From the NCBI GenBank assembly GCA_934524965.1, contig CAKSYU010000014.1, positions 1-45,403 on the forward strand: DNA of 45,403 nt, given 5' to 3'. Of this stretch, positions 25,976 through 35,213 are shown one piece after another; the stretch's first letter is position 1; each line of letters begins with the position of its first letter. The notes under the pieces were generated by a model that was not told the origin of the DNA, did not search any database, and saw only the letters and a program-made list of their open reading frames with translations. Made by a program: the position numbers and the translations under genes. The stretch comes from an uncultured Angelakisella sp. (GTDB lineage: Bacteria > Bacillota > Clostridia > Oscillospirales > Ruminococcaceae).

Positions 25976-26677
25976 TTAGTTCCGGCGGTTGCCGCGGCTG
26001 ATGATGACAAGCCGCAGCAGCTGCGCCAGCGTGGAGGCAAGCGCCGCCACATAGGTAAGGGCAGCGGCGGAAAGCACCTTTTTGGCGCCCCGCGCCTCGT
26101 CCTCGGTCAGCAGGGCACGCTCCTCTATGGTGGCAAGCGCCCGTCGGCTTGCGTTAAATTCCACCGGCAGGGTGATAAGCTGGAACACCGCCACCAGCCC
26201 GAACAGCAGGATACCGATGTTCATCAGCAGGGAGAAATTGAAAAGCAGCCCGATGAAGAACAGGGGAATGGAAAGGGAAGACCCGATATTGGTAATGGGG
26301 ATAATGGCGCTGCGCAGCTTCAGGGGACCGTACTCCTCGGCGTGCTGCACGGCATGACCGCATTCGTGCGCCGCCACCCCGATGGCGGCAATGGAGGTGC
26401 TGTTATAAACGCCCTGCGAGAGGTGCACGATGTTGCTGCGCGGGTCGTAGTTATCGGTCAGCTCGCCGCTTATCATATCCACCTGTACATAGCTCAGCCC
26501 ATGGTCGTTCAGGATCTGCCTTGCGACTTCAGCGGCGGTACGGCCGCGCGCACTCAGTACCTTGGAGTATCTGGAATAGGTCGCCTTTACCTTGAACTGT
26601 GCCCACAGCGCCAGCAAAAACGCCGGCAGCACCAGCAGATACCAGGAATAATCGTAGTAATAGTAGCCCGATGGCAT
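25976..26677 (-). CDS. Membrane zinc metallopeptidase, YugP family
   Basis: 233 residues after a perfect AAGGAGG. Seen: N-terminal Tyr-rich start and helix (WYLLVLPAFLLALW), zinc motif HECGHAVQH (about residues 108-116, HExxH), two or three further helices and a conserved late segment (EFNASRRALATIEE). The family is a neutral zinc peptidase of unknown substrate, commonly found among fmt/rsmB genes in clostridia. Tight spacing to rsmB implies co-transcription. Confidence 0.9.
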   Translation of the reverse strand: MPSGYYYYDYSWYLLVLPAFLLALWAQFKVKATYSRYSKVLSARGRTAAEVARQILNDHGLSYVQVDMISGELTDNYDPRSNIVHLSQGVYNSTSIAAIGVAAHECGHAVQHAEEYGPLKLRSAIIPITNIGSSLSIPLFFIGLLFNFSLLMNIGILLFGLVAVFQLITLPVEFNASRRALATIEERALLTEDEARGAKKVLSAAALTYVAALASTLAQLLRLVIISRGNRRN

Positions 26678-26796
26678 ACAGCAGCCTCCTTTGTGTTATG
26701 GCATTGTGCCTGCAGCACAGAATTTCTCAGTCTTATTCTATCAGAATATTTTGTCCCGCCCGTTCCCAATTTATGAAGAAAAAGTAAATTGTGGGG

Positions 26797-26983
26797 GGCG
26801 GAACAGAAAAAAGGGTCGCGGTGAGAGGGTGCGGGAGATATGTTTGCCGAGGAAAGTAGAAACAGACCTCAAAGTATTTGCTCCCTCGCGCCATAGTTCC
26901 CCTCCTTTGAGGAGGGGAGAGGGGAGGTGGTTCGCCCTTCGCGCTCCAGCGCGGCAGGCGATAAAAATGCGTCGCAGACACCC
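26797..26983. repeat. Repeat mosaic R3, flush with the fmt stop codon
   Basis: Module E (about 26809-26880, starting GGGTCGCGGTGAGAGGG and containing TTTGCCGAGG) is followed by module A (26894-26982, GTTCCCCTCC hairpin, then GGTGGTTCGCCCTTCGCG and GATAAAAATGCGTCGCAGAC). Module A ends at 26982, right against the fmt stop at 26984. The rest of the 306-bp gap (26678-26796) holds only the presumed peptidase upstream sequence. Confidence 0.85.
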
Positions 26984-27901
26984 TTACTCCAAGCACTCGC
27001 CCTTTTGCAGCCGTGCGCCGCGCAGCCAGTCGGCGGCTGCCATGCGGGGCTTGCCCTCCGGTTGCACGGTGATAAGCTGCAAAGCGCCCTCGCCGCAGGC
27101 GACCGTCACCGGATCGAGCGAAAGCAGCTCGCCGGCTTTGCCGTACCCATCGGTCAGGCGGCTCTCGTGGATCTTCAGCGTTTTGCCGCCCGCTGTGCAG
27201 AAGCACCCGGGCCACGGGTTCATGCCGCGGATATGGTTGTGCAGCACCCCGGCGGGCAGGGTAAAGTCCAGCCTGCCCATGGCTTTTTCCAGCATCGGCG
27301 CCATGGTGGCTTCCTCACTGTTCTGCGGGGTGCGCTGTACCGTCCCGTCGGCAATGGAGCGCAGGGTGCGGCTTAAAAGCTCTGCGCCCAGCGGCGCCAG
27401 CCGGTCAAACAGCTCGCCTGCCGTCTCATTTTCCCCGATGGGGGTGGTAATGGTATCAATGATATCGCCGGTATCCATGCCGGCGTCCATAAACATGCTC
27501 GTCACGCCGGTAACGGCTTCGCCGTTGATGACGCTCCACTGGATCGGCGCGGCGCCCCGATATTTGGGCAGCAGCGAGCCGTGGATATTGATGCACCCCT
27601 TGAGTGGCACGTCCAGTATCGCCTGCGGCAGGATCCGCCCGTAGGCGACTACCACCAGGCAGTCCGGCGCCAGCTCCCGCAGCTGGGCGGCAACGGTGCC
27701 GTCCCGCATTTTGGTGGGCTGGTAAACGGGGATTCCGCGCTCCAGCGCCAGCCGCTTTACAGGCGGTGGGGTAAGGGTGGCATGGCGTCCCACCGGCTTA
27801 TCCGGCTGGGTAAATACCGCCGGCACCTCGTGCCCGTCGTCCAGAATTCTTTGCAGGCAGGGCACCGCAAAGTCCGGCGTTCCCATAAAAACGATCCTCA
27901 T
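26984..27901 (-). CDS. fmt: Methionyl-tRNA formyltransferase
   Basis: 305 residues. Formylates the methionine on initiator tRNA with 10-formyl-THF. Seen: RIVFMGTPDFAVP at the start, catalytic region NIHGSLLPKYRGAAPIQW with Asn/His, MDAGMDTGDI, and a C-terminal OB-type domain. Its ribosome site lies within the last codons of def (6-bp gap), so the two are coupled. Length is family-typical. Confidence 0.96.
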   Translation of the reverse strand: MRIVFMGTPDFAVPCLQRILDDGHEVPAVFTQPDKPVGRHATLTPPPVKRLALERGIPVYQPTKMRDGTVAAQLRELAPDCLVVVAYGRILPQAILDVPLKGCINIHGSLLPKYRGAAPIQWSVINGEAVTGVTSMFMDAGMDTGDIIDTITTPIGENETAGELFDRLAPLGAELLSRTLRSIADGTVQRTPQNSEEATMAPMLEKAMGRLDFTLPAGVLHNHIRGMNPWPGCFCTAGGKTLKIHESRLTDGYGKAGELLSLDPVTVACGEGALQLITVQPEGKPRMAAADWLRGARLQKGECLE

Positions 27902-27907
27902 GCAGTA

Positions 27908-28387
27908 TCACTCCTCGTCCATTCGGCGCAGCTCCTCCTCGGAGAGCATATGGTGGGTAATGTCCTTGAAAATACGACCGTCCAGATGGTCGTTTTCGTG
28001 GCAGATGGCGCGTGCCAGAAAGCCCTCGGCGTCCATGGTAAAGGGCTTGCCGTTCCGGTCAAAGGCCTCGATGGTCACCTTTTCGGGGCGCACCACCAGA
28101 CCGTACTCGCCGGGGGAGGAAAGGCAGCCCTCCATGCCGTCCTGCTCGCCGCTTTGGGCGGTGATGGTGGGATTGATGAATTCGATCAGCCCCTCGCCGA
28201 TATCCACCACAAAGACGCGGCGCAGCACGCCTACCTGCACACCGGCAATGCCGACGCCGTCGGCGTCGTACATGGTATCCGCCATGTCGTCCAGCAGCGT
28301 CCACAGCCGCTCATCAAATTTTTCCACGGGGCGGCTCACCTTGCGCAGCCGCGCCTCCTTTTCGGTCACGATATTTCTCAGTGCCAT
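27908..28387 (-). CDS. def: Peptide deformylase
   Basis: 159 residues from the ATG 7 bp after AAGGAGG (an upstream GTG lies inside that site). Removes the N-formyl group from new proteins. Seen: motif 1 GVGIAGVQVG (usual GxGLAAxQ, here with G for the second A), motif 2 EGCLSSPG with the metal Cys, motif 3 CHENDHLDG with the two metal His and catalytic Glu. Pairs functionally with fmt. Confidence 0.95.
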   Translation of the reverse strand: MALRNIVTEKEARLRKVSRPVEKFDERLWTLLDDMADTMYDADGVGIAGVQVGVLRRVFVVDIGEGLIEFINPTITAQSGEQDGMEGCLSSPGEYGLVVRPEKVTIEAFDRNGKPFTMDAEGFLARAICHENDHLDGRIFKDITHHMLSEEELRRMDEE

Positions 28388-28471
28388 AAAAAGCACCTCC
28401 TTAACAGAGTTTGAAATTTGGGATATAGTTACCGCGGAAGGCGTAAGTGCGCCTGCGGTGAATGTACGATA

Positions 28472-29465
28472 GAACGGGTCGCGGAGAGAGGGCGCGGGAG
28501 ATAGGTTTGCCGAGGGCGATGGAAACAGATTAAAAAATGTTTACTGGCTGCTCCCATAGTTCCCCTCCTCAGAGGGGCAAGGAATTGGAGCGCCGCCGGT
28601 GGCGGATACAGCGACAATTCCTTGGGGAGCGACAGGAGCAATGCGAGCGAGCAAGCGAAGCAGTGCGACATAGGAGCGACAAGGGCAAGACAGGGGTGGT
28701 GGTTCGCCATTCCGCGCTCCAGCGCGGCAGGCGATAAAAATGCGTCGCAGACACCCTATAAGCACCGTTTAGCCCACGCTTCGGGACGGCACAGCCGTTC
28801 CGAGCGGGCGTTCCGGTGCGTGGGGTCTCGGGGTATCCCCAAGCGTGTTTTGCATTTGGGGACCCCGACGGGTCGCACGACCCGTTGGGGAAAGGAGGAG
28901 CGGTGGAGCGTTGGAGGGTTGTCTATTCCGTAGGAATAGCGACCCGACATGGAGCGCAGCCCGTGACGACGCGCACGAGCAAAAGGAAGTCCCCGCCGGA
29001 TAGGCGTACAAATTAATACCTTTTGTAAGGCTCTGCGACGCCGTTAGGCGAGATGAAACTAAGTCTAAATAAGCGGTTTTCACCTGCTCGGTGAAAGGAT
29101 AAACGGCAAAAGCCGCAACCAAGGGTGCGCCCTCTCTTGCAGGTCGCGGCAGCGCTGCGCTCTGCCGCCACTGATTTTGCCCTGCGTGCAAAATCAGAAT
29201 TTATTCAACGCGAAAGGAAACCCTGATGGTTTCCTTTCACACTATCTTTCCTTCCGAGGGTGCAAGTCTAAGTGGTTACCATGGGAGCGCCCTCCGGAAA
29301 TTTAGGGGATAGTCCCTGCAAGTTTCTTTCATCAAAACCATCTGCCGATGCTTTTGATGTTCGTGATAAATTTTCGCGCTCTGCGGAGCACGCCCAAAGG
29401 CGCTGCCTTTGGAAACCGCAAGCCTTTTGGAAAAGGCTTGACCGAAAACTTTGCGTTATGGGGTA
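28472..29465. repeat. Repeat mosaic R4 between def and priA
   Basis: No gene in about 1 kb. Modules in order: E (28472-28550), A (about 28556-28750) split by an insertion of roughly 110 bp (28579-28690) that contains AAGGAATTG...CAATTCCTT, B (about 28752-29010) split by a module-F-like insertion (28857-28970), C (29012-29065). After these come further hairpins: GATTTTGC/GCAAAATC near 29172-29195, the 29212-29238 hairpin related to the 147-bp tandem repeat, and several CTTTTGG/CCAAAAG-like stems up to 29450. The order E-A-B-C is the same as in R3 and R5. Confidence 0.8.
29212..29238. repeat. Hairpin homologous to the 147-bp repeat unit, covarying stem
   Basis: GAAAGGAAACC pairs with GGTTTCCTTTC around CTGAT. 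Flanks (TTCAACGC before, ACAC after) match those of the hairpin at 15-44, where the arms are GAAGGGGGAACC and GGTTCCCCCTTC. Both arms changed together. Confidence 0.75.
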
Positions 29466-31886
29466 TCACAGGTTAGAGTCATAATTCGGGTCGATGGTCA
29501 GCACCACACCACGCATCGGCGCAGCCAACTCCGGCTCGGTGTACAGCCGCCACAGCAGCTCCCGCATACGGGGACTGTTTTTGCCCTTGATGAGCAGCTT
29601 GTAGCGGTAACGCCCCGCCACCCGCAGCACGTTTGCCGGCGCCAGCCCCAAAAGCCTTACGGGAAGCTCCGGATATTCTTCGGGCAGCAGCCGCTCCAGC
29701 AAAGCAAGCACCGCCTGCCCCGCCGCCTTTACCTCAGCTTCGTTTTCTCCCCAAAAGCCCAGACAGTACAGCCGGCAGAACGGGGGATACAGCAGTAGCT
29801 TGCGGGTCTCCGCCTCGGTTTTGTAAAAGGCAGGGTAATCCTGCCTTGCCGCGGCGGTCAGCACCGGGTGATCGGGCTGGTAGGTCTGCAAAAATGCCCG
29901 TCCGGGCAGCTCCCGCCTTCCGCCCCGTCCCACCACCTGAGTGATCAGACTGAAGGTGTGCTCGTAGCTGCGGAAATCATCGGCGTACAGCATCTGGTCG
30001 GGGGTCAGCACCCCCACCAGCGTTACCCTGGGGAAATCCAGCCCCTTGGTGACCATCTGCGTCCCGATAAGAATATCATAATCCCCTCTGCCAAAGGCGG
30101 AAAGGAGCTTTTGGTGACTGTCCTTGCGCATGGTGGTGTCCTGATCCATGCGGAGGATCCTTGCCTGCGGAAAGCGGAGCTTCAGCGCCTCCTCCACCTT
30201 TTGCGTACCGACGCCGGAGTACCGCATCAGACGGCTGCCGCAGGTGGGGCAGGCTTTCGGTACCTCGGTGCTGTAGCCGCAGTAGTGGCACATCAGCCGG
30301 CCGTTGGCGGCGTGGAATTTAAGACTGATGGAGCAGTGGGGACATTCCAGCGGCTGGTGACAGCTCATGCAGGTCGCCGTAGCGGAATAGCCCCGTCGGT
30401 TCACAAAGAGAATGCTTTGCTCCCCGCGGCCGAGGTTCTGCATCAGCTCCTCACACAGCTCCTCGCTCAGTGCCTCGGCAGCCATTGCCCGCTCCCGCAG
30501 ATCCAGAATGGTGACGTCGGGCAGCGGTGCGCCGCCATAGCGGTGGGTCAGCTTGGCAAGCAGGTATTCCCCTTTTTCGGCACGGTACGCCGTCTCGATG
30601 CTGGGGGTGGCAGAAGCCAGCACACACAGTCCGCCCTGCCGTCTGGCACGCAGCCGGGCAATCTCTCCGGCATCGTAGCGGGGGGCTTTTTCGCTGCGGT
30701 AGGTGTGCTCCTGCTCCTCGTCCACAATGATCAGCCCCAGCTTTTCCACCGGCGCAAAGACGGCGGAGCGGGTACCCACCACGACATCGACCTCGCCGCG
30801 GCGGATCCGTTTGTATTCGTCCAGCCGCTCGCTGAGGGAAAGAGCGCTGTGCATGACGGCGACCCGCCTGCCGAATGCCGCCAAAAAGCGGCGAATGGTT
30901 TGCGGGGTGAGGGAAATTTCCGGCACCAGCACGATGCAGCGCCGTCCCTCTGCCAGAACACGGTGCGCCAAAGTGAGATAAACGGCGGTCTTGCCGCTGC
31001 CGGTCACGCCGTACAGCAGCCCCGTTCTGCCCCCCTCCGTAAAGCCCTGCCACAGGGTCTCCACCGCGGCGGTCTGTTCCTCGGTAAGGGTGGGCGGCGG
31101 CTCCGGCGGGACGGTCTCCTCGCTGGTCGGGGTGCGCAGCACCTCCTGTTCGTAGCTTTCTGCAACGCCCTGCTGCACCAGCTTTTCCACCACGCCGCGG
31201 GTGACGCCCGCAAAGTAGCAGATCTCCCGAATGCTGCCGCAGCCGACCTGCTCCAGCAGCTCGTAAACCTGCCGCTGCTTGGGGGTCAGGCGCTCCGGCT
31301 CGGTGCCGGAAAGCCGCACCATTTGCAGGGTTTTATCCCCGACGCGGCGCTCCACGACCTCCTCCCGACGGAGAAGCCCCAGCGCCTCCAGCCGTTCCAG
31401 CGGAAGGGCGTCAAGGGTAAGCCCCAGCGCTTCCGACAGCTCGGCGGCGGCGACTGCCTTGCGGCGGGGCTTCAGGGCAGAAAGCACCTGCTGCTCGGTG
31501 GGAGAGAGATCCTCCGGCAGGGGGACGCCCCGCACCAGTGACCAGCCGATAAGCCCCCGCAGACCGTAGCCGGCGGGAATGAGCACCGACAGAGCATCAA
31601 ACCAGGTGCAAAAGGTATTTTCCCGCAGCCAGCGCAGCAGAAACAGTCCCTCCTCGGTGAGGACGGGTTCCTCCTCCAGAACGGCGGCGACGGGCTTGAG
31701 AGGGGTATCGCTCTCCGGCGCATCGGCAAGCGCCACCACCAGCCCCACGCGGCGCCCGCCCCGCCCAAAGGGCACCATGACACGGACGCCGGCGGAGAGG
31801 GTCATTCCCCCGGGAATGGCGTAATCGAACAGTTTATCGAAACGGCAGGTGGTTTTTTCCACCGCCACGCGGGCAACAGGGGACAA
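29466..31886 (-). CDS. priA: Primosomal replication-restart helicase PriA
   Basis: 806 residues from a TTG start 8 bp after AAGGAGG; the open frame continues upstream but with no site and into repeat sequence. Restarts stalled replication forks. Seen: N-terminal DNA-binding domain (PVARVAVEKTTCRFDKLFDYAIP), Walker A GVTGSGKTAVY (about residue 270), Walker B region VDEEQEHTYRSE (Gln where the E. coli enzyme has His), TATPS-like LASATPS, and the zinc domain with paired Cys: CMSCHQPLECPHC, CHYCGYS, CPTCGS. Length is normal. Confidence 0.95.
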   Translation of the reverse strand: MSPVARVAVEKTTCRFDKLFDYAIPGGMTLSAGVRVMVPFGRGGRRVGLVVALADAPESDTPLKPVAAVLEEEPVLTEEGLFLLRWLRENTFCTWFDALSVLIPAGYGLRGLIGWSLVRGVPLPEDLSPTEQQVLSALKPRRKAVAAAELSEALGLTLDALPLERLEALGLLRREEVVERRVGDKTLQMVRLSGTEPERLTPKQRQVYELLEQVGCGSIREICYFAGVTRGVVEKLVQQGVAESYEQEVLRTPTSEETVPPEPPPTLTEEQTAAVETLWQGFTEGGRTGLLYGVTGSGKTAVYLTLAHRVLAEGRRCIVLVPEISLTPQTIRRFLAAFGRRVAVMHSALSLSERLDEYKRIRRGEVDVVVGTRSAVFAPVEKLGLIIVDEEQEHTYRSEKAPRYDAGEIARLRARRQGGLCVLASATPSIETAYRAEKGEYLLAKLTHRYGGAPLPDVTILDLRERAMAAEALSEELCEELMQNLGRGEQSILFVNRRGYSATATCMSCHQPLECPHCSISLKFHAANGRLMCHYCGYSTEVPKACPTCGSRLMRYSGVGTQKVEEALKLRFPQARILRMDQDTTMRKDSHQKLLSAFGRGDYDILIGTQMVTKGLDFPRVTLVGVLTPDQMLYADDFRSYEHTFSLITQVVGRGGRRELPGRAFLQTYQPDHPVLTAAARQDYPAFYKTEAETRKLLLYPPFCRLYCLGFWGENEAEVKAAGQAVLALLERLLPEEYPELPVRLLGLAPANVLRVAGRYRYKLLIKGKNSPRMRELLWRLYTEPELAAPMRGVVLTIDPNYDSNL

Positions 31887-32757
31887 ACCGCCTACCTCCT
31901 TTTGGCTGGATTGGGTTCCCCGCGCGTACAGGCGCGCACGCGGGAGAAAAAAACGAATGACGAGAGCGACCTGCGGCACAGGTCGGAATGGGGAAGATGT
32001 TTACCGGTAAGAGAAGCTCCTCTCACTAATCCGGACGAAACGAGGGGAATTTGCAGTGAAAGTGCCCAATTCGCACAAACTTTTACAAAAAGTTTACGAG
32101 TTTGGGAGATAGTGGGAGCTTTGGAGGCTAACGGGTCGCGGTGAGAGGGATGCGGAGCCGAGCGCTGCCTGTGGCAGATGCAGCGAGGCGGAGCATCCGC
32201 AGCGGTCGAAAAAATCGAGTAAGCGAGCAGCGCGAAGATTTTTTCGGGCACCGCAAGGCGGACGGAGTGGGAGATAGATTTGCCGAGGAAAGGGAAAACA
32301 GACTAAAAAGTATTAGCCCACCCGCACTATAGTTCCCCTCCTCTGAGGAGGGGACAGGGGTGGTGGTTCGCCCTTCGCGCTCCAGCGCGCGGGCGATAAA
32401 AATGCCGCCGCAGGCTACCTTTGGAGCGCATCTGCGCGCCGTACGGATTTGTTTTTCTGTGCCAGCAGAAAAACAACATTCGTATCCAGCGCAGCCAAGC
32501 GTCGGGGGTCTCGGGGTTCTCCCCGAGCGTGTTTTGCTTCCTTTTGCACGAGCAAAAGGAAGTCCCCGCCGGATAGGCGTACAAACCAAGGCAAGCAAAA
32601 AACTTTGCGACGCCGTTAGGCGACAGGGGAACTAAGTCATAGAACGGGTCGCGGTGCGCGGGTGCGGGACTGTATTTTGCCGAGGATAGGGGGAAAACGC
32701 AGGCACTGCGCCCCGCGCACTATAAAGCCGCCCCTGCAAAGCGGGTTTGCAGGGGGA
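31887..32757. repeat. Repeat mosaic R5 between priA and rpoZ
   Basis: No gene in about 870 bp. From 32129: module E with an insertion of about 110 bp (32160-32268, rich in GCGAG/GCGCG hairpins), A (32331-32405), D (about 32420-32500, ACGGATTTG...CATTCGTAT hairpin), B (32503-32590, with CTTCCTTTTGC/GCAAAAGGAAG), C (32595-32640), then a second, shorter E (32641-32757) ending in a CCCCTGCAAA/TTTGCAGGGG stem just before the rpoZ stop. The part before 32129 shows nothing recognisable. coaBC, expected here by synteny, is absent. Confidence 0.8.
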
Positions 32758-32770
32758 GAAAAAGTCCGGA

Positions 32771-32986
32771 TTATTTGCGCTCGGTCATGGAGCAGTCAAA
32801 ATCGGAAAGACGCTCGGCGCCGGTGGCAAAGAGATCCAGCGCCAGAGAAACGGGCTTTTCCTCCAGCGCGATGTGGTTCTCCTCGGCTTCGGCGGAGATC
32901 TCACGGGCTTTTTTGGCGACTGCCACCACAAACTTGTAGTAGCTTTCGCCGGGCTTCAGAATCTGGGTCATAGCGGGTCTAAGCAT
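32771..32986 (-). CDS. rpoZ: RNA polymerase omega subunit
   Basis: 71 residues, ATG 7 bp after GAGGTG, overlapping the end of gmk by 8 bp. Small helper of RNA polymerase assembly. Seen: MTQILKPGESYYKFVVAVAKKAREI, matching the omega core (RP...LL......KY.LV...AKRAR.I), with an extended acidic segment and the usual clostridial tail. Position behind gmk is conserved. Confidence 0.9.
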   Translation of the reverse strand: MLRPAMTQILKPGESYYKFVVAVAKKAREISAEAEENHIALEEKPVSLALDLFATGAERLSDFDCSMTERK

Positions 32987-33611
32987 TGTTCAGCACCTCT
33001 TGAATAAATGATTGATTGAATTTTTTGCTCCAGCGGGCGGAGCGGATAATTTCCGCCAAACGGCGGGCTGCGGTCTCTACTTCGTCATTGACAACGATGT
33101 AATCGTAATCCAGCGCCATTTCGATCTCGGCACGGCCTTTTTCCAGCCGTGCGGCGATCTCCTCGGGGGATTCCGTTCCTCTGCCGACAAGGCGCTTTTT
33201 CAGCTCCTCGAAGGAGGGGGGCACCACGAAGATGGAAAGGGCACTGGGGAACATGCGGCGGATATGACCGGCGCCGTTGGTCTCGATCTCCAGAATGACA
33301 TCGTGTCCCTTTTTCAGCTCCTCCTCGATGGGACCGCGGGGGGAGCCGTAGTAGTTGCCGTTGTAAACGTTGTATTCCAGCACGCCGTCATTGGCGATAA
33401 GCTGCTCAAATTCTTCCCGGGAAATGAAGTGGTAATGCACGCCGTCTACCTCGCCGGGACGGGGGGGACGGGTGGTGGCGGAGACGGACAGCACGGCGGG
33501 CGGGTCGTCCTCAAAATACCGCTTGAGAATGGTGCCCTTGCCGGCGCCGGAGGGCCCCGAAAAGACTACTAAAATGCCATGCTCCTTGGGAGCGGTGTAG
33601 CTGCCGATCAT
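32979..33611 (-). CDS. gmk: Guanylate kinase
   Basis: 210 residues. Converts GMP to GDP with ATP. Seen: P-loop [28 protein letters not shown] for GMP binding, [12 protein letters not shown], and a late R-x-x-x-A arm ([12 protein letters not shown]). ATG overlaps the remA stop (ATGA); GGAGGG precedes it. Confidence 0.96.
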   Translation of the reverse strand: MIGSYTAPKEHGILVVFSGPSGAGKGTILKRYFEDDPPAVLSVSATTRPPRPGEVDGVHYHFISREEFEQLIANDGVLEYNVYNGNYYGSPRGPIEEELKKGHDVILEIETNGAGHIRRMFPSALSIFVVPPSFEELKKRLVGRGTESPEEIAARLEKGRAEIEMALDYDYIVVNDEVETAARRLAEIIRSARWSKKFNQSFIQEVLNNA

Positions 33612-33874
33612 GTCTGACCCTCCATTTCTTCCTCGTCCTCGTAATCCACCACACGGTTGGCGACCGTTTCCGGCTGCACCGCCGAGAGAATGACATGGTC
33701 GCTATCGGTGATGAGGACGGCGCGGGTGCGGCGCCCGTAGGTGGCGTCAATGAGGGTGCCGCGGTCGCGGGAATCCTGAATGATGCGCTTGATAGGAGCG
33801 GATTCGGGACTGACGATGGCGATAAGGCGATTGGCAGAGACCATATTGCCGAAGCCGATGTTGATAAGTTTCAC
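33608..33874 (-). CDS. remA: RemA-family regulator (DUF370)
   Basis: 88 residues from a GTG start that gives the family N-terminus ([30 protein letters not shown], cited in part). Oligomeric DNA-binding protein that in Bacillus activates matrix and osmoprotectant genes. Seen: the near-invariant [10 protein letters not shown] and [13 protein letters not shown] blocks. An AAAGG site lies 13 bp upstream, rather far. Located between yicC and gmk as in many Firmicutes. Confidence 0.93.
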   Translation of the reverse strand: MKLINIGFGNMVSANRLIAIVSPESAPIKRIIQDSRDRGTLIDATYGRRTRAVLITDSDHVILSAVQPETVANRVVDYEDEEEMEGQT

Positions 33875-33896
33875 TGGGTTTGCACGACCTTTCGCG

Positions 33897-34775
33897 TTAT
33901 TCGATGTTCTGGATTTGCTCGCGGATCTTTTCAATCTCGCTCTTCATTTCCACCACATGACCGGCAATGGCGGTATCGCTGCACTTGCTGCCGATGGTGT
34001 TGGTCTCGCGGTTCATCTCCTGCACCAAAAAGTCCAGCTTGCGTCCCACCGGCTCAGCGCTTTCCATGATCTTGCGGAGCTGAGCGAAATGGCTACGCAG
34101 CCGCACCGTTTCCTCATCGACCGCCAGCCGGTCGGCGACGATCGCCGCTTCGGTAAGGATCCGGTTTTCATCGGGTACGGCGCCGTTCAGCAGCTCGGTG
34201 AGCTTGGCGGTAAGGCGGGCACGGTATTCCGCGACGGTCTGGGGGGAGCGCTCCTCCACAAAGGTGAGGTGCTGCTCCATGGTGACGACCCGGGAGAGGA
34301 CATCGGCTTTTAACCGCTCGCCCTCGGTCTCCCGCATCGCCACGAAGTGAGTAAGGGCATTCTGCAGCACCGACAGCACATCGGCGGCAAGCTCCTCCTC
34401 GTCCTCCTCGTCCCGGCACAGGGTAAAGACGTCCGGCAGACGGGCAACGGAGGAGAGGGTGAGATCATCGGGGAGGGAATATTCCTCGCCCAAGGCGCGC
34501 AGGGCGGTGATATACTGACCGGCAAGCGCGTGGTCAACGGCGACGGAGGTATTGCGGCTCTCGACGGTTTGCAGGGTGAGGGAGACCTCCACCTTGCCGC
34601 GGGAGATAGCGCTTTGCAGCGCGCGCTTCAGGCGATCCTCCAAAAAAGCGCAGCCGCGTGGCGCCCGACAGGAAAACTCGAAATAGCGGTGGTTGACGGA
34701 ACGGATCTCGACGGTGATGCTGCGCCCGTGCAGGAGCTGCTGATCCCGTCCGTAGCCGGTCATACTGCGTATCAT
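33897..34775 (-). CDS. yicC: YicC-family endoribonuclease
   Basis: 292 residues from the ATG reading [10 protein letters not shown]; earlier in-frame codons lie upstream of the AAAGG site. Family members are RNA endonucleases implicated in sRNA or mRNA decay. Seen: N-terminal MIRSMTGYG and SVNHRYFE blocks, a helical middle, and the C-terminal DUF1732 block [20 protein letters not shown] (split Glu/Asp metal region). First gene of the housekeeping series behind a strong promoter. Confidence 0.93.
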   Translation of the reverse strand: MIRSMTGYGRDQQLLHGRSITVEIRSVNHRYFEFSCRAPRGCAFLEDRLKRALQSAISRGKVEVSLTLQTVESRNTSVAVDHALAGQYITALRALGEEYSLPDDLTLSSVARLPDVFTLCRDEEDEEELAADVLSVLQNALTHFVAMRETEGERLKADVLSRVVTMEQHLTFVEERSPQTVAEYRARLTAKLTELLNGAVPDENRILTEAAIVADRLAVDEETVRLRSHFAQLRKIMESAEPVGRKLDFLVQEMNRETNTIGSKCSDTAIAGHVVEMKSEIEKIREQIQNIE

Positions 34776-34854
34776 ATAAAATCTGACCTTTCTGATGGTT
34801 GATGGGGGAACTGGCAGGGGAATGGGCATACTGCGCCTATTTTTCTATCTTAAT

Positions 34855-34883
34855 ATTCTACCACACCACGGGCGGTCAGTCAA
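34855..34883 (-). promoter_or_regulatory. Sigma-A promoter of the yicC-remA-gmk-rpoZ series
   Basis: On the minus strand TTGACT and TAGAAT are separated by 17 bp, about 80 bp before the yicC start. This is the only clear promoter seen for the large minus-strand series. Confidence 0.85.
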
Positions 34884-35213
34884 TGAAAAGGGACGGGGGA
34901 AATGGGGAGAAAAATGGCGAACGGGGAAAGAGAGGGGCAGGAAGGGCAAAGGGGGCGAGCGGAGCGAGCCCGCGGAGGGACAGGGCGCAAGGGAGTGGGG
35001 AATGGCGATCCTGCGGAGGGTGGGGGAGGCAAGGGCGCAGCCCCGTTCCAGCAGAGCCGGAACAAAGCCGGCGAAGACGGCTTTTAGCCGCCGCAGGCGG
35101 CGGGGGCTGCGCCCCGGAACCGGTGGTCTGAAAAAATTCCAAAAGAAAGGAAAACCCCCGACGCAGCCGCCGGAGCGGTACGCCGAGGGAAAAAAGAGGA
35201 GTGGATCGCTTTT
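34884..35213. other. 330-bp intergenic region without genes
   Basis: Purine-rich, GC-rich low-complexity sequence (34884-35030), cloverleaf copy III (35033-35114), then a spacer with no recognised element. Reading frames here are low-complexity and have no ribosome sites. No terminator with a clear T-run was seen for the minus-strand gene ending at 35214. Confidence 0.6.
35033..35114. repeat. Cloverleaf-like intergenic repeat, copy III
   Basis: Outer stem GGGCGCAGCCCC with GGGGCTGCGCCC (12 bp, perfect) around three hairpins: GTTCC...GGAAC (one A-C mismatch inside), AAAGCCGGC/GACGGCTTT (one mismatch) and GCCGCC/GGCGGC. Same orientation and nearly the same sequence as copy IV at 40214. Confidence 0.85.

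Noticed and set aside
28388..29465. Small genes in the repeat mosaics
   Set aside because: Frames of 60-140 codons cross module boundaries, are Arg/Pro/Cys-rich, lack ribosome sites and differ between module copies by frameshifts.
29272..29484. 70-codon plus-strand frame before priA
   Set aside because: It is composed of hairpin repeats and overlaps the priA 3' end; nothing supports translation.
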